A stretch of DNA of 64,000 nt, taken from positions 71,328-135,327 of the forward strand of contig CAYOYB010000006.1 in NCBI GenBank assembly GCA_964408085.1, read 5' to 3'. This document shows positions 35,210 to 44,496 of the stretch, piece after piece. Below the pieces are notes generated by a model. That model was not told where the DNA came from and did not search any database. It worked only from the letters and a program-made list of their open reading frames with translations. A program made the translations under genes and the position numbers. Each line of letters opens with the position of its first letter. The first letter of the stretch is position 1. This DNA is from CAJLIR01 sp964408085 (GTDB taxonomy: Bacteria; Bacillota_I; Bacilli_A; RF39; UBA660).

Positions 35210-35437
35210 CTAGTCCATATACTTAGTCATTGATTTCATCATTTGATTAACTTGTTTTTGGCTTGGTGTTCTACCCATCTGCGTCATCATCGCCTTAATC
35301 ATTTGTTCATTTATAGGTGGATTCTTTTTCATGTATTTTTTCATATAATGACGTGCTACAAAAAATCCTATAACACCACCAGCTATTAAGCCAATTACAA
35401 ATTTAAGTAAATCTAGAAAAAATTGTCCCCAATTCAT
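35210..35437 (-). CDS. yneF: YneF family (UPF0154) small membrane protein
   Basis: The 75-residue protein has one N-terminal membrane helix (residues 5-27, LLKFVIGLIAGGVIGFFVARHYMKKYMKKNPP-type sequence) and a conserved C-terminus (INEQMIKAMMTQMGRTPSQK). The order tkt-sirA-yneF matches B. subtilis tkt-yneE-yneF. The role is unknown. AAGGA lies before the ATG. Confidence 0.92.
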   Translation of the reverse strand: MNWGQFFLDLLKFVIGLIAGGVIGFFVARHYMKKYMKKNPPINEQMIKAMMTQMGRTPSQKQVNQMMKSMTKYMD

Positions 35438-35513
35438 TTTATCATATCCTTCCTATAAACATTTTACTAAAATTAACCATTTTTTACAAGACCTATTTAA
35501 TTATATTTAAAAC

Positions 35514-35954
35514 TTAAAGACAATATTCGTAATTAGGCTTACTAGTAGTATAATCACTTAACCAAAAATAATCATTATTAACAAAATCACAAACAAATAT
35601 ATTATTACTATACCAACTAAAAATGCGTAAAGCATATGGAATATTACTATTTGTCTTAATAACAATGCAAGAGTGATTTACTTGAATACATGTTTTTTCT
35701 CTAGCATATACATCATTAATAAAAAATTTATTATGATATTTTTTAATATATTTTTTACTTTTATTACTTAAATAATTGTCGATAATATCAGCATCAAAAA
35801 CTTGACACAATTGATTATATATAGAAATACCATAAATGAAATTTGTATTTTTCAATTTATAAATATTATCTAAAGTTACATATAATGTATGAGCATTATT
35901 TTTATAAACATTAGAAAAATCTTTTTTTATTATAAATAAATAATATTTACGCAT
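35514..35954 (-). CDS. sirA: Sporulation inhibitor of replication SirA (YneE)
   Basis: The 146-residue protein begins MRKYYLFIIKKDFSNVYKNN, which fits the SirA pattern of a short beta strand and helix (B. subtilis SirA begins in the same style), and ends with a strand and FWLSDYTTSKPNYEYCL. It lies exactly between tkt and yneF, as yneE/sirA does in B. subtilis. SirA binds DnaA and blocks new replication at sporulation onset. Sequence similarity is weak, so the call leans on synteny and on the other sporulation genes here. The start at 35954 has GGTGA upstream. Confidence 0.75.
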   Translation of the reverse strand: MRKYYLFIIKKDFSNVYKNNAHTLYVTLDNIYKLKNTNFIYGISIYNQLCQVFDADIIDNYLSNKSKKYIKKYHNKFFINDVYAREKTCIQVNHSCIVIKTNSNIPYALRIFSWYSNNIFVCDFVNNDYFWLSDYTTSKPNYEYCL

Positions 35955-36011
35955 TTTATCACCATTTATATTATAATTAAACAATAATAAAAAAAATGTA
36001 GAAAAAAACAC

Positions 36012-38003
36012 TTATAAAAGTGTTTCCATTCTTTGTTTAATAACTGCATAATCAAAACCACAATATTTATGAACTTCATCACGTGTACCACTTACACCAA
36101 AAGTATTAACTGAAAATATATAATCATGAGAAGTAGCAAATCTATCCCAACCTAAACTACTTCCTGCTTCAATAGTAAACGTTTTAATACCATTAGGTAA
36201 AATTTCTTCTTGATAATCTTTAGATTGTTCCAAAAATAATGATACTTCTGGCATACTAACAATTCTAAGATCAAGTTGTTTATTAACAAAAAAATCTCTA
36301 GCTAAATTAATAGCTGTAAATAAATCAGAACCTGTTGCAATTATAATACCATCTAACTTATCTTTTTCTTTTCTAACAACATAAGCACCACGACTAACTA
36401 ATTGAGGGTTTGTCGTTGGAAGTAATAAGACATCTTGCTTTGATAAAATTAAAGCACTAGGATGTTTACTGTCATTTAAAATTGAATGCCATGATCCAAC
36501 TAATTCATGGGCATCAGCTGGGCGATATACTCGTAAATTAGGAATTGAACGAAGCATCGCTAATTGCTCTACTGGTTGATGAGTAGGACCATCTTGACCT
36601 ATACCAATTGAATCATGAGAAAAAATATAAGTTATAGGTAAATTCATTAAAGCAGACATTCTAATAGATGGTTTTAAATAATCAGAAAAAGCTAGCATTG
36701 TTGAACAAAATGGACGAAAGCCACATAAAGACATACCATTAATAATTCCACCCATCGCATGTTCACGAACACCAAAGGCAATATTCTTTCCATCATAATT
36801 CTCAAATGTAACAGCTGATTGAGAAGCTAAATATGTTTTAGTAGAATTTGCTAAATCGGCACTACCTCCAACAAAATTTGGTAACATCTTAGAAATTTCA
36901 TCCATTATCTTCTGATTAGTTACACGAGTAGATTCCTTTAAGTCTTTCTCAAAACGCCAATCAACATTAACTAAATTCAAATCTAAATTATGACTAAATA
37001 AATAATTTAAAGGAGCACTTTCTCCACCTAAAAATTTATCAATATAAATTCGATAATTATTTGACCATAAAGTATATTTTTGACTTCCTCTGTCAGAAAC
37101 CATTTTCATAAATTCTTTTCGAGCAGCTTCTGAATAATAGAATTCTTCCCTCTCAGATGTTCCCAAAGTCCTTTTTAAATTAAAAATAGCGTCATTTTTT
37201 GGAACATTACCATGAACTTCAGATGTTCCTTGCCCTACTAAACCATTACCTATAATTGTTCTAATTTCAATCAATGTTGGTTTTGAAGAATTCTTAGCCT
37301 TTTTTATCGCACGATCTATATCTACTACACTATCACCATTTTTTACAAATTCATAATTCCAACCAATTGCTTTAAAACGATCAGCCATATTATCCATAAA
37401 AACACCATTAGTCTTTCCATCTAAACTAATGCCATTAGAATCATAAAGTACAATTAGATTATCTAAATGATAAGCGCCTGCAAAAGAAGCTGCTTCATAA
37501 CTAATTCCTTCCATTAAATCTCCATCACCACATAATGCATAAACATTATAATCTAATAAAGCTGTTTCTACTTCAATAACGCTTTTTTTAGGAAAATAAT
37601 ATCTTTTCTTTAACATCTTTTGTGATAATGCCATACCAACAGCAGCTGCTAAACCTTGTCCTAAAGGTCCAGTTGACATATCAACACCTGGTGTAGTTTT
37701 AAATTCTGGATGACCTGGTGTTTTAGAATTAGCGCGTCTAAAGTTTTTTAAATCATTAATTGTTAAATCAAGCCCTGCCATAAAAAGAGTTGCATACAAA
37801 AGTGCCGAACCATGACCAGCTGATAATACAAAACGATCTCGACTAATCCAATTAGTGTCATTAATGCTAATATTCATATGACGAGAATATAAAGTATAAA
37901 TAATAGGAGCAGCTCCTAAGGCAATTCCTGGATGGCCACTTCCAGCATGATTAATCATATCTATTGATAGCGACTTAATATTATTGATAATTTCTCTATC
38001 CAT
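36012..38003 (-). CDS. tkt: Transketolase
   Basis: The 663-residue thiamine-diphosphate enzyme of the pentose phosphate pathway. Visible are SAGHGSALLYATLFMAG, TGPLGQGLAAAVGMAL, the ThDP-binding GDGDLMEGISYEAASFAG and the pyrimidine-domain blocks FGVREHAMGGIINGM and SHDSIGIGQDGPTHQPVEQL. The length is normal. AGAGGGGTATAT precedes the ATG. It is followed by sirA and yneF. Confidence 0.97.
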   Translation of the reverse strand: MDREIINNIKSLSIDMINHAGSGHPGIALGAAPIIYTLYSRHMNISINDTNWISRDRFVLSAGHGSALLYATLFMAGLDLTINDLKNFRRANSKTPGHPEFKTTPGVDMSTGPLGQGLAAAVGMALSQKMLKKRYYFPKKSVIEVETALLDYNVYALCGDGDLMEGISYEAASFAGAYHLDNLIVLYDSNGISLDGKTNGVFMDNMADRFKAIGWNYEFVKNGDSVVDIDRAIKKAKNSSKPTLIEIRTIIGNGLVGQGTSEVHGNVPKNDAIFNLKRTLGTSEREEFYYSEAARKEFMKMVSDRGSQKYTLWSNNYRIYIDKFLGGESAPLNYLFSHNLDLNLVNVDWRFEKDLKESTRVTNQKIMDEISKMLPNFVGGSADLANSTKTYLASQSAVTFENYDGKNIAFGVREHAMGGIINGMSLCGFRPFCSTMLAFSDYLKPSIRMSALMNLPITYIFSHDSIGIGQDGPTHQPVEQLAMLRSIPNLRVYRPADAHELVGSWHSILNDSKHPSALILSKQDVLLLPTTNPQLVSRGAYVVRKEKDKLDGIIIATGSDLFTAINLARDFFVNKQLDLRIVSMPEVSLFLEQSKDYQEEILPNGIKTFTIEAGSSLGWDRFATSHDYIFSVNTFGVSGTRDEVHKYCGFDYAVIKQRMETLL

Positions 38004-38100
38004 ATATACCCCTCTATTCTATATGATAAATATATTATAACAAAATTATCTAAAATATTAAATAGGAAATCAAAAAAATATAATCTTTAAATAAATAATA

Positions 38101-38247
38101 CTATTTTATGGTTTCAGCCATTATCAAAATATTATCAATATCATTATCACTTTCCATAGAATTTAAACTATTAGATGAAAGAACACCCATTACTATAATA
38201 AATAGAAAAAAACAAATAATTCCTTTACTTTTTAATATTTCCATCAT
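38101..38247 (-). CDS. Small SOS-controlled membrane protein, YneA-like candidate
   Basis: A 48-residue ORF (MMEILKSKGIICFFLFIIVM and an acidic tail): one membrane helix with an outward-facing tail. AGGAGG lies seven bases before the ATG. It is divergent from lexA and has its own TTGACA/TATCAT promoter with a LexA box in the spacer. In B. subtilis the gene in this place is yneA, the SOS cell-division inhibitor, which has a membrane helix plus LysM domain. This one lacks LysM, so the role is inferred from position and regulation. Confidence 0.65.
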   Translation of the reverse strand: MMEILKSKGIICFFLFIIVMGVLSSNSLNSMESDNDIDNILIMAETIK

Positions 38248-38273
38248 TGTTATACCTCCTAATCACTATAACA

Positions 38274-38302
38274 ATGATAACACAAACATTAGTTCGTGTC
38301 AA
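38274..38302 (-). promoter_or_regulatory. SOS promoter of the YneA-like gene with LexA box
   Basis: On the minus strand TTGACA (38302-38297), 17 bp and TATCAT (38279-38274). A LexA box CGAACTAATGTTTG (38296-38283), fitting the Gram-positive CGAAC-N4-GTTYG pattern, fills the spacer, so LexA binding would block RNA polymerase. Confidence 0.88.
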
Positions 38303-38321
38303 CGTTTTTTAACAATATTTA

Positions 38322-38361
38322 CGAACAATTGTTTGACATTTTACAAAACATATGTTATTAT
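38322..38361 (+). promoter_or_regulatory. lexA: lexA promoter with LexA boxes
   Basis: TTGACA (38333-38338), 17 bp and TATTAT (38356-38361). A second box CGAACAATTGTTTG (38322-38335) overlaps the -35, and a degenerate third (AAACATATGTTA, about 38346-38357) covers the spacer end and -10. This fits autorepression of lexA. Confidence 0.88.
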
Positions 38362-38387
38362 TAAATTAGTAATAAAGGAGGTTTATT

Positions 38388-39005
38388 ATGATAGAGCTAA
38401 CCAAAAGGCAAGAAGAAATTCTTGATTTCATAAAAACATTTATGGTAAAACATGGTTTTCCACCAACTATTAGAGAAATTGGCGAAGCATTAGGAATATC
38501 TTCACCAGCCACTATCCATGCACATTTAAAAAATCTTGAAACTAGAGGTGTAATTAGAAGAAATGATACCAAAAATCGTGCGATTGAACTTTTAGTAAAA
38601 AATGAATATGAACCACAAAATGAATTAGTCATTGATGTCCCATTATTAGGTAAAATAACAGCTGGTAATCCAATTGAAGCTATTGAAAGACCTGATGAAT
38701 TCTTTTCTTTACCTTCTTATTTAATACCAAATAATAAAGAAGTTTTTACTTTATTAGTAAATGGTACAAGTATGATTAATGCTGGAATTCTTGATGGTGA
38801 TATTGTAATCGTTGAAAGAAAAAATACAGCTAGAAATGGTGAAATAGTAGTAGCAATGACTGATGAAAATGAAGTAACATTAAAAACTTTCTATAAAGAA
38901 CAAAACCATTTTCGCTTACAACCAGAAAATGATACTATGGATCCAATAATTTTAGACAATGTAACTATTTTAGGTAAAGCTATTGGTTTATATAGAAAAA
39001 TATAA
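38388..39005 (+). CDS. lexA: SOS repressor LexA
   Basis: The 205-residue LexA has a winged-helix N-terminus (LTKRQEEILDFIKTFMVKHG, SSPATIHAHLKNLETRGVI) and an S24 peptidase C-terminus. The cleavage site lies in ITAGNPIEA (Ala-Gly), and the catalytic Ser and Lys are seen in NGTSMINAGILDGD and the later AVAMTDENEVTLKTF-type strand. AAAGGAGG lies before the ATG. RecA-stimulated self-cleavage would release the two divergent promoters upstream. Confidence 0.97.
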   Translation: MIELTKRQEEILDFIKTFMVKHGFPPTIREIGEALGISSPATIHAHLKNLETRGVIRRNDTKNRAIELLVKNEYEPQNELVIDVPLLGKITAGNPIEAIERPDEFFSLPSYLIPNNKEVFTLLVNGTSMINAGILDGDIVIVERKNTARNGEIVVAMTDENEVTLKTFYKEQNHFRLQPENDTMDPIILDNVTILGKAIGLYRKI

Positions 39006-39036
39006 AAAAGAATGAAATTTTTCATTCTTTTTTGCT
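39003..39036. terminator. Bidirectional terminator between lexA and the RNase J gene
   Basis: AAAAAAGAATGAAA and TTTCATTCTTTTTT flank a short loop, giving T runs on both strands between the convergent genes. Confidence 0.85.
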
Positions 39037-39042
39037 ATTATC

Positions 39043-40689
39043 TTAAACTTCTTGTAAAACAATTAAAATCATTGGCTTACATTCTGTTTCTTGATATAAG
39101 TATTTACCTAATTTATCTCTAACACCATTTTTAATCTTATTAAATTCAACATGATTAGGTGTAATATTTTCATTGATTACTTCTAACGCTATTTTTTCAG
39201 CCTCTTTAATTAAATCAACATTATCTTTAACGTATATAAAACCTCTAGTTAAAATTTCAGGTCCAGCTAATACCTTCTTAGTAGCCCTATCTAAACTAGC
39301 ACTAACAATTACAATACCATTATCACATAAAGCTTCTCTATCTTTTAGAACTAATTCCCCTATATCACCAACTGTTTTACCATCTATTAAAATATCATCT
39401 ACTTTTACTGTTTCATTAGTATCAACTAAATTTCCATCAACAAATGTTGCAACTTGTCCATTTAATTTCAATAATATATTCTCAGGTTTTAAACCTAATT
39501 TTTTAGCATTATTAGCATTCTCTACTTGATGACGATATTCACCAATTACTGGAAAATAGTATTTAGGTTTAATTAAATCTAACATTAACATCAAATCTTC
39601 AGCTGACGCATGATGACCTAAATATTTTTTATTTGACAAGATTACTAAAGAAGCACCAATTTTAGCAATACCATTAAATAATTTGGTAGCTCTTATTTCC
39701 ATTCCATCATAAACAGGCGAAATAAAGACAACTGTATCATTATCATTAATTTTAATAAATTTATCATATCCTTTAACAATTCTTGTTAAATTTGAAAAAG
39801 GTTTTTCTCGTTCATCAGAAACAATTACAATAATATTCTCATCATTAATATGATGAATATTGCTAATACGAGACTTATCAAAATCAATATATTTTTTATC
39901 AATTGATTCTATAACAATTTCTTCTAAACGCTTACCCATAATAACTACTTTTCGTTCAGTTAAACGAATTTCATTAAATAATTCCTGCAATCGATATATT
40001 TGCGTATCAAATACGTTAAATAAAATGCGACCACTATGTTTGCTAAGTGTCTCCTTAAGAATTGATGATGCACGATGATTTGGAGAAGTAAATCCTGATT
40101 TATCGGCATATAATGATTCACTCATTAAACATAAAACACCTTGTTTTCCAACATAAGCAAGTTTTCCAATATCCGTTTTATAATTACCCATCATCGTTGG
40201 GTCAAAAACAAAGTTTCCTGTATAGAAAATAGCTCCATCTGGTGTATACAAAACATATCCAACTGTATCAGGAACTGAGTGTGTCAAACTTACAGGGAAA
40301 ATACTATTAATACCAAAATTAAGTTTTTTATGAGGAGTAATTTCAATTAAATTAGCTGATTTAATACCCTCATTAACTAATTGTTTTTTTAATATGTCAA
40401 TTGTAAAAGCACAACCATATATTTTTAAATCTGGTAAATCTGCTAGAATATCAGCAATAGCTCCTAATTGTTGATCATGACCATGTGTAATAAATACTCC
40501 CTTTATTCTTTTACTATTTTCTTTTAAATAATCATAATTAGGTATAATATAATCAACACCAAGCATTTTATCATCAGCAAATTTTAAGCCCGCATCAAAT
40601 ACAAAAATATCTTTATCAACTTCAACAATATACATATTTTTTCCAATTTCATTTAATCCACCAAGACTAAATATTCTTATTTTACTCAT
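39043..40689 (-). CDS. rnjB: Ribonuclease J, J2-like with degenerate metal site
   Basis: The 548-residue metallo-beta-lactamase/beta-CASP protein shows FSLGGLNEIGKNMYI, FDAG, a beta-CASP domain and a C-terminal domain. The active-site motif normally HxHxDH reads HGHDQQ (residues 69-74), so the Asp and His ligands are replaced by Gln. The GDFKFD motif reads GNFVFD. The third metal-site region is SLTHSVPD, which keeps its His. This matches J2-type paralogues with weak or no nuclease activity that pair with an active RNase J1. No second copy is in the window. AAAGGAGATTAT lies before the ATG. Confidence 0.85.
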   Translation of the reverse strand: MSKIRIFSLGGLNEIGKNMYIVEVDKDIFVFDAGLKFADDKMLGVDYIIPNYDYLKENSKRIKGVFITHGHDQQLGAIADILADLPDLKIYGCAFTIDILKKQLVNEGIKSANLIEITPHKKLNFGINSIFPVSLTHSVPDTVGYVLYTPDGAIFYTGNFVFDPTMMGNYKTDIGKLAYVGKQGVLCLMSESLYADKSGFTSPNHRASSILKETLSKHSGRILFNVFDTQIYRLQELFNEIRLTERKVVIMGKRLEEIVIESIDKKYIDFDKSRISNIHHINDENIIVIVSDEREKPFSNLTRIVKGYDKFIKINDNDTVVFISPVYDGMEIRATKLFNGIAKIGASLVILSNKKYLGHHASAEDLMLMLDLIKPKYYFPVIGEYRHQVENANNAKKLGLKPENILLKLNGQVATFVDGNLVDTNETVKVDDILIDGKTVGDIGELVLKDREALCDNGIVIVSASLDRATKKVLAGPEILTRGFIYVKDNVDLIKEAEKIALEVINENITPNHVEFNKIKNGVRDKLGKYLYQETECKPMILIVLQEV

Positions 40690-40782
40690 ATAATCTCCTT
40701 TCTTTATAATAGTTAAAAACTATTAATTTATAATTTAATTTATATTTTCTAAAATACATTATAAATAACTAGATATTTAATA

Positions 40783-40825
40783 ATAAAAAGACTAATTAAT
40801 TATATCAAAAATTAATTAATTAGTC
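40783..40825 (-). terminator. suf operon terminator
   Basis: GACTAATTAATT and AATTAATTAGTC (12 bp) around a loop of about 12 bases, then TTTTTATT on the minus strand, just past sufS. Confidence 0.85.
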
Positions 40826-40838
40826 CATACTTAAAAAA

Positions 40839-42035
40839 TTATAAAATAATCTCATTCTTCAAATTAGGATTACTTAAAACTTCTACTAAACGATCAATTT
40901 CATCTTTTGTATTATAAAAATATAAACTAATACGACAAGTATTTTTAATTTTTAATTCATCTTTTAAAATTTTAGCACAGTGATTACCTGCTCTAACACA
41001 AATATTATATTTATCTAAGTAAATAGCTAAATCTTGAGCAAAAATATCCTTCATATTAAAAGTAATAATACCACTTTCAGCATACTTATTGTAAATTATA
41101 ATATCATCTATTTTTTCTAACTTTTCTATAGCGTATTTTTTTAATTCACATTCATAATCATGTATTTTATCTAAACCAATTGTGTTTAGATAATTAATAG
41201 TTTCAGAAAAAGCTACGATATCCGCAATATTTTGTGTTCCAGCTTCTAATAAATATGGAAGATTACTATATTGCCTAACTCCATCATAAGAAAACATCGC
41301 ATTCATACCACCACCAAATTCAATTGGTTTAATATTATTTAAAAACTCTTCCTTAGCATATAAAACACCAACGCCAGTTGGACCACACATTTTATGAGCT
41401 GAAAATGCTAAAAAATCAATATCTAAGTCTTGAACATCAACTTTAACATGTGGAACACTTTGAGCACCATCAATAATTACTAAAATATTTTTACTATGAG
41501 CTAGTTCAATAATTTTTTTTATATCGCGAATATCTCCAACTACATTAGTAACATGAGCAATACTAATAACTCTTGTTTTATTTGTAATACTATTTTTTAA
41601 ATCCTCCAAATCAAAAGTAAAATTTTCATTTAAAGGAATATAGTTGATATTAATATCTTTTTCCTCTGCTAATTCAAACCATGGCAAAACATTTGAGGCA
41701 TGCTCAGCTTTTGTTAATAAAACTTCATCACCTGGTAATAAATAATTTTTAAAATAACCGAAAATAATTTTATTTAATGCATCAGTTGCCCCACTTGTAA
41801 AAATTATTTCTTTATTACTTTTCGCATTAATAAAATTTTTAACTAAAGTTCGTGTTTTTTCAAATTCTTCATCAACTTTTAAACTAAGTTTATAATCACC
41901 ACGATGCGCATTACAACTATAATTAGTATAGTAATCACATAATTTTTGAATAACACTATATGGTTTAAAAGTTGTAGCACCATTATCAAAATATATGATA
42001 TCTTGCTTTAACATTGGAAAATCATCACGATTCAT
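40839..42035 (-). CDS. sufS: Cysteine desulfurase SufS
   Basis: The 398-residue PLP enzyme supplies sulfur for Fe-S clusters. Visible are FDNGATTFKP, TSGATDALN, the PLP lysine in DFLAFSAHKMCGPTGVG and the active-site cysteine region CVRAGNHCAKIL, as in group II desulfurases. The start overlaps the sufD end closely (sufD TGA, then ATG five bases on), so expression is coupled. The usual partner sufU is not present downstream. Confidence 0.95.
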   Translation of the reverse strand: MNRDDFPMLKQDIIYFDNGATTFKPYSVIQKLCDYYTNYSCNAHRGDYKLSLKVDEEFEKTRTLVKNFINAKSNKEIIFTSGATDALNKIIFGYFKNYLLPGDEVLLTKAEHASNVLPWFELAEEKDININYIPLNENFTFDLEDLKNSITNKTRVISIAHVTNVVGDIRDIKKIIELAHSKNILVIIDGAQSVPHVKVDVQDLDIDFLAFSAHKMCGPTGVGVLYAKEEFLNNIKPIEFGGGMNAMFSYDGVRQYSNLPYLLEAGTQNIADIVAFSETINYLNTIGLDKIHDYECELKKYAIEKLEKIDDIIIYNKYAESGIITFNMKDIFAQDLAIYLDKYNICVRAGNHCAKILKDELKIKNTCRISLYFYNTKDEIDRLVEVLSNPNLKNEIIL

Positions 42036-42039
42036 TTAC

Positions 42040-42843
42040 TCACCCCCAGTACTTTTTAATTATTAATTCTAACATATCATTAATCTCATCATTAAGAACT
42101 AAATTGCTAAATAAAAAACCTTTTATTAATAATTTTAAAGCGTCATTATATTTTATTCCCCTACTTTGTAAATAAAATAATTCATCGTAATTAAATTTAC
42201 CAACAAAGGCTGAATGATTAGCACTTACATCATTTTCATCAATCAATAAATTAGGATTAATCTGACATTTATTTTGATTAAAAGTTACAATTCGATTATT
42301 CTGATTAAGAACACAACCAAATTTACCTTTTGGAACCACTCCATTAACATCAAAAATAACCTCGCCATCATTTATATTAACCGCATTATTAATAATATTA
42401 CTAAATGTATTAGTAGCATTATGATTGATTAATAAATTGTATTTTTCACATCCTGTACTAATAGTTTTTAAAACATAATCTATATTGGCATTTTCTCCAT
42501 TCATATTAATAACATCAAACTGATTTATTTCTTTAACATCATAAAATTTTTGCACATGTAAATTACTCGATTTATCTAAGTTATATGTATTTCTTATTTT
42601 TAATATATTATTACTATAATTTTCAAAAATATTGACATTAACATTTTCTAAACAATTTACGATTACATTAATTTTTATATCACTATTATTCAAATAAGAT
42701 ATGTAAAGATTAGTATCTTTTAGACACTCTATTTCTAAATTATTAACAGCTAAAAAAGTATCATTAATAGAATAATTAATCCTAATTGTATCATCAATTA
42801 CTTTTTCTTTTATTACACTATTTTCAATAATTATTTTATTCAT
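42040..42843 (-). CDS. sufD: SufD/SufB-family Fe-S scaffold subunit, short
   Basis: The 267-residue beta-helix protein has the conserved C-terminal block PNLLIDENDVSANHSAFVGK and continues FNYDELFYLQSRGIKYNDA, matching the SufB/SufD end (His kept, N before it as in SufD). It is much shorter than typical SufD (about 400), as in reduced genomes. It ends with TGA, showing TGA is a stop here. It pairs with SufC. No separate sufB is seen, so whether this is the only scaffold is open. Confidence 0.85.
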   Translation of the reverse strand: MNKIIIENSVIKEKVIDDTIRINYSINDTFLAVNNLEIECLKDTNLYISYLNNSDIKINVIVNCLENVNVNIFENYSNNILKIRNTYNLDKSSNLHVQKFYDVKEINQFDVINMNGENANIDYVLKTISTGCEKYNLLINHNATNTFSNIINNAVNINDGEVIFDVNGVVPKGKFGCVLNQNNRIVTFNQNKCQINPNLLIDENDVSANHSAFVGKFNYDELFYLQSRGIKYNDALKLLIKGFLFSNLVLNDEINDMLELIIKKYWG

Positions 42844-42847
42844 ATTT

Positions 42848-43612
42848 CTAATTATCCTCTATAACATTTTCCCCAGTATTTAGAAAAAAATCATAACCAT
42901 TTTGTTCAACTAAATCTACTAAGCTAAAATCTCCACTTTTAACAATATGACCATTTTTCATAATATGAACATAATCTGGTTTAATATAATCTAATAATCT
43001 CTGATAATGTGTAATTAATAAAATAGCTGGTTTAAATTCATTATAATACTCCATAACTTTTTCTCCAACCACTTTTAAACTATCGACATCAAGACCAGAA
43101 TCTATCTCATCTAATAATACTATTTTTGGTTCTAACATATACATCTGAAGTATTTCATTTTTCTTTCTTTCACCACCAGAAAAACCTTTATTTATTCCTC
43201 TATGGATCATTTCTTTATTCATTTTTAAATTCTCAACTGTTTTATCCATTTTTTTAATAAAACTGTATAATTTAAAGTTTTCTCCTTCTTTAGCATGCAA
43301 AGCTGCTCGTAGAAAATCAGCATTTGTAACACCATCAATTTCTAAAGGCATCTGCATACCTAAAAATAATCCTAATCGAGCACGCTCATCAACTGTTAAA
43401 TCATTAATCAATTTATCATCAAAAAATATTTCACCATTTAATACTTTATAATGATTATCCCCCATAATAACTTTAGATAAAGTTGATTTACCTGTACCAT
43501 TTGGTCCCATAATTACATGTATTTCACCACTATTAATAGTCAATGAAAAATTATCAAGAATTTTTTTATTTTCAACTTCAACTGTTAAATTAGTAATTTT
43601 AAGTGTATGCAT
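42848..43612 (-). CDS. sufC: Fe-S assembly ATPase SufC
   Basis: The 254-residue ABC ATPase has Walker A GPNGTGKST, signature GFSGGERKKNE (the SufC form), Walker B VLLDEIDSGLD and H-loop LLITHYQRLLDYI. It powers the SufBCD scaffold. The start at 43612 follows AAGGAGA. A TATAAT about 30 bp upstream lies right behind the terminator of the preceding gene, so sufC is the first gene of the operon. Confidence 0.96.
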   Translation of the reverse strand: MHTLKITNLTVEVENKKILDNFSLTINSGEIHVIMGPNGTGKSTLSKVIMGDNHYKVLNGEIFFDDKLINDLTVDERARLGLFLGMQMPLEIDGVTNADFLRAALHAKEGENFKLYSFIKKMDKTVENLKMNKEMIHRGINKGFSGGERKKNEILQMYMLEPKIVLLDEIDSGLDVDSLKVVGEKVMEYYNEFKPAILLITHYQRLLDYIKPDYVHIMKNGHIVKSGDFSLVDLVEQNGYDFFLNTGENVIEDN

Positions 43613-43649
43613 AAAACCATCTCCTTTATAATTATACATTAATACTAAA

Positions 43650-43676
43650 AAAAAGTCGATAACTTCGACTTTTTAA
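43650..43676 (-). terminator. Terminator in front of sufC
   Basis: AAAAAGTCGA and TCGACTTTTT around a 5-base loop, followed by more T on the minus strand. The 3' stem half doubles as a TCGACT -35-like element for the sufC promoter (TATAAT 16 bp further). Confidence 0.75.
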
Positions 43677-43683
43677 AACATTT

Positions 43684-44313
43684 TTAGAAAATCTTTTTAT
43701 AAACTTTTTGAAAAGAATCATGACTTAATATGTCACTATTAATAGATGCGACTTCATCTTTTCCAGCCATAATATATTCCATATAATTACGTTTTAATTT
43801 TACTTTTTGAATATCAAATAAATCAAAAAATTGGAATACTAAATTTTCAAAATCATTTATTGACATAGCTTTTTCGCCAATTGTTAAATTTTTAGAAATT
43901 TGGTATAATTCTATTTCATAAATTATATTACTTATTTCCTCCTTATTAGTTAGATTAATATCTTTAAAAATAGTTTCATCATTTTTTAATTGCAATAAAA
44001 TACTATCTTTATCATTTTCTGTATAATTATTAGGCATTTTTTCTTTAAAATTTACACCCATATATACTCCAAGAAAACGTAAATCTAAAACCTCAGATTG
44101 TATCATATCAAATAAAACAGTATATAATAATGGATTTTTATTATATTCTTTCAAATTATTTGTTAAATCTCCATATATATATTTATCTTGATAAGAAACC
44201 TTTACATAATCTAAAAATTCATTTAAAACATCTTTATTATACTTCATATCATAAATTTTAGGTTTATTATTTTTAAAATTGTCACTTGAAATTGGCAAAT
44301 ACAAACTGCTCAT
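43684..44313 (-). CDS. Hypothetical protein upstream of the suf operon (209 aa)
   Basis: A soluble, mostly helical, acidic protein starting MSSLYLPISSDNFKNN; no motif is recognised. GAGGTGGAATT lies before the ATG. A terminator separates it from sufC, so it is probably not part of the suf operon despite its position. Confidence 0.6.
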   Translation of the reverse strand: MSSLYLPISSDNFKNNKPKIYDMKYNKDVLNEFLDYVKVSYQDKYIYGDLTNNLKEYNKNPLLYTVLFDMIQSEVLDLRFLGVYMGVNFKEKMPNNYTENDKDSILLQLKNDETIFKDINLTNKEEISNIIYEIELYQISKNLTIGEKAMSINDFENLVFQFFDLFDIQKVKLKRNYMEYIMAGKDEVASINSDILSHDSFQKVYKKIF

Positions 44314-44425
44314 AATTCCACCTCAATACAATATATATTAACATATAATAATAATTAAAACAAGTTAGAATTGTATACTTTTTCTAATTATGACCATAAT
44401 ATAAATGAATATTTGCAGTATTCAC

Positions 44426-44472
44426 TAAAAAGAGTAATACTCTTTTTTATTTTAATTTATTTATGATATAAT
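44426..44472 (+). promoter_or_regulatory. HIT gene promoter behind a short hairpin
   Basis: The hairpin GAGTA/TACTC with flanking A and T runs (44426-44447) is followed 19 bp on by an extended -10, TGATATAAT (44464-44472). The T run occupies the -35 place. Confidence 0.6.
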
Positions 44473-44496
44473 AATCTATATAAGGAGGCAGAAATA

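Noticed and set aside
38108..38425. Plus-strand ORF across the lexA promoter
   Set aside because: It is a shadow of the 48-aa minus-strand gene and the operators, with no ribosome binding site.
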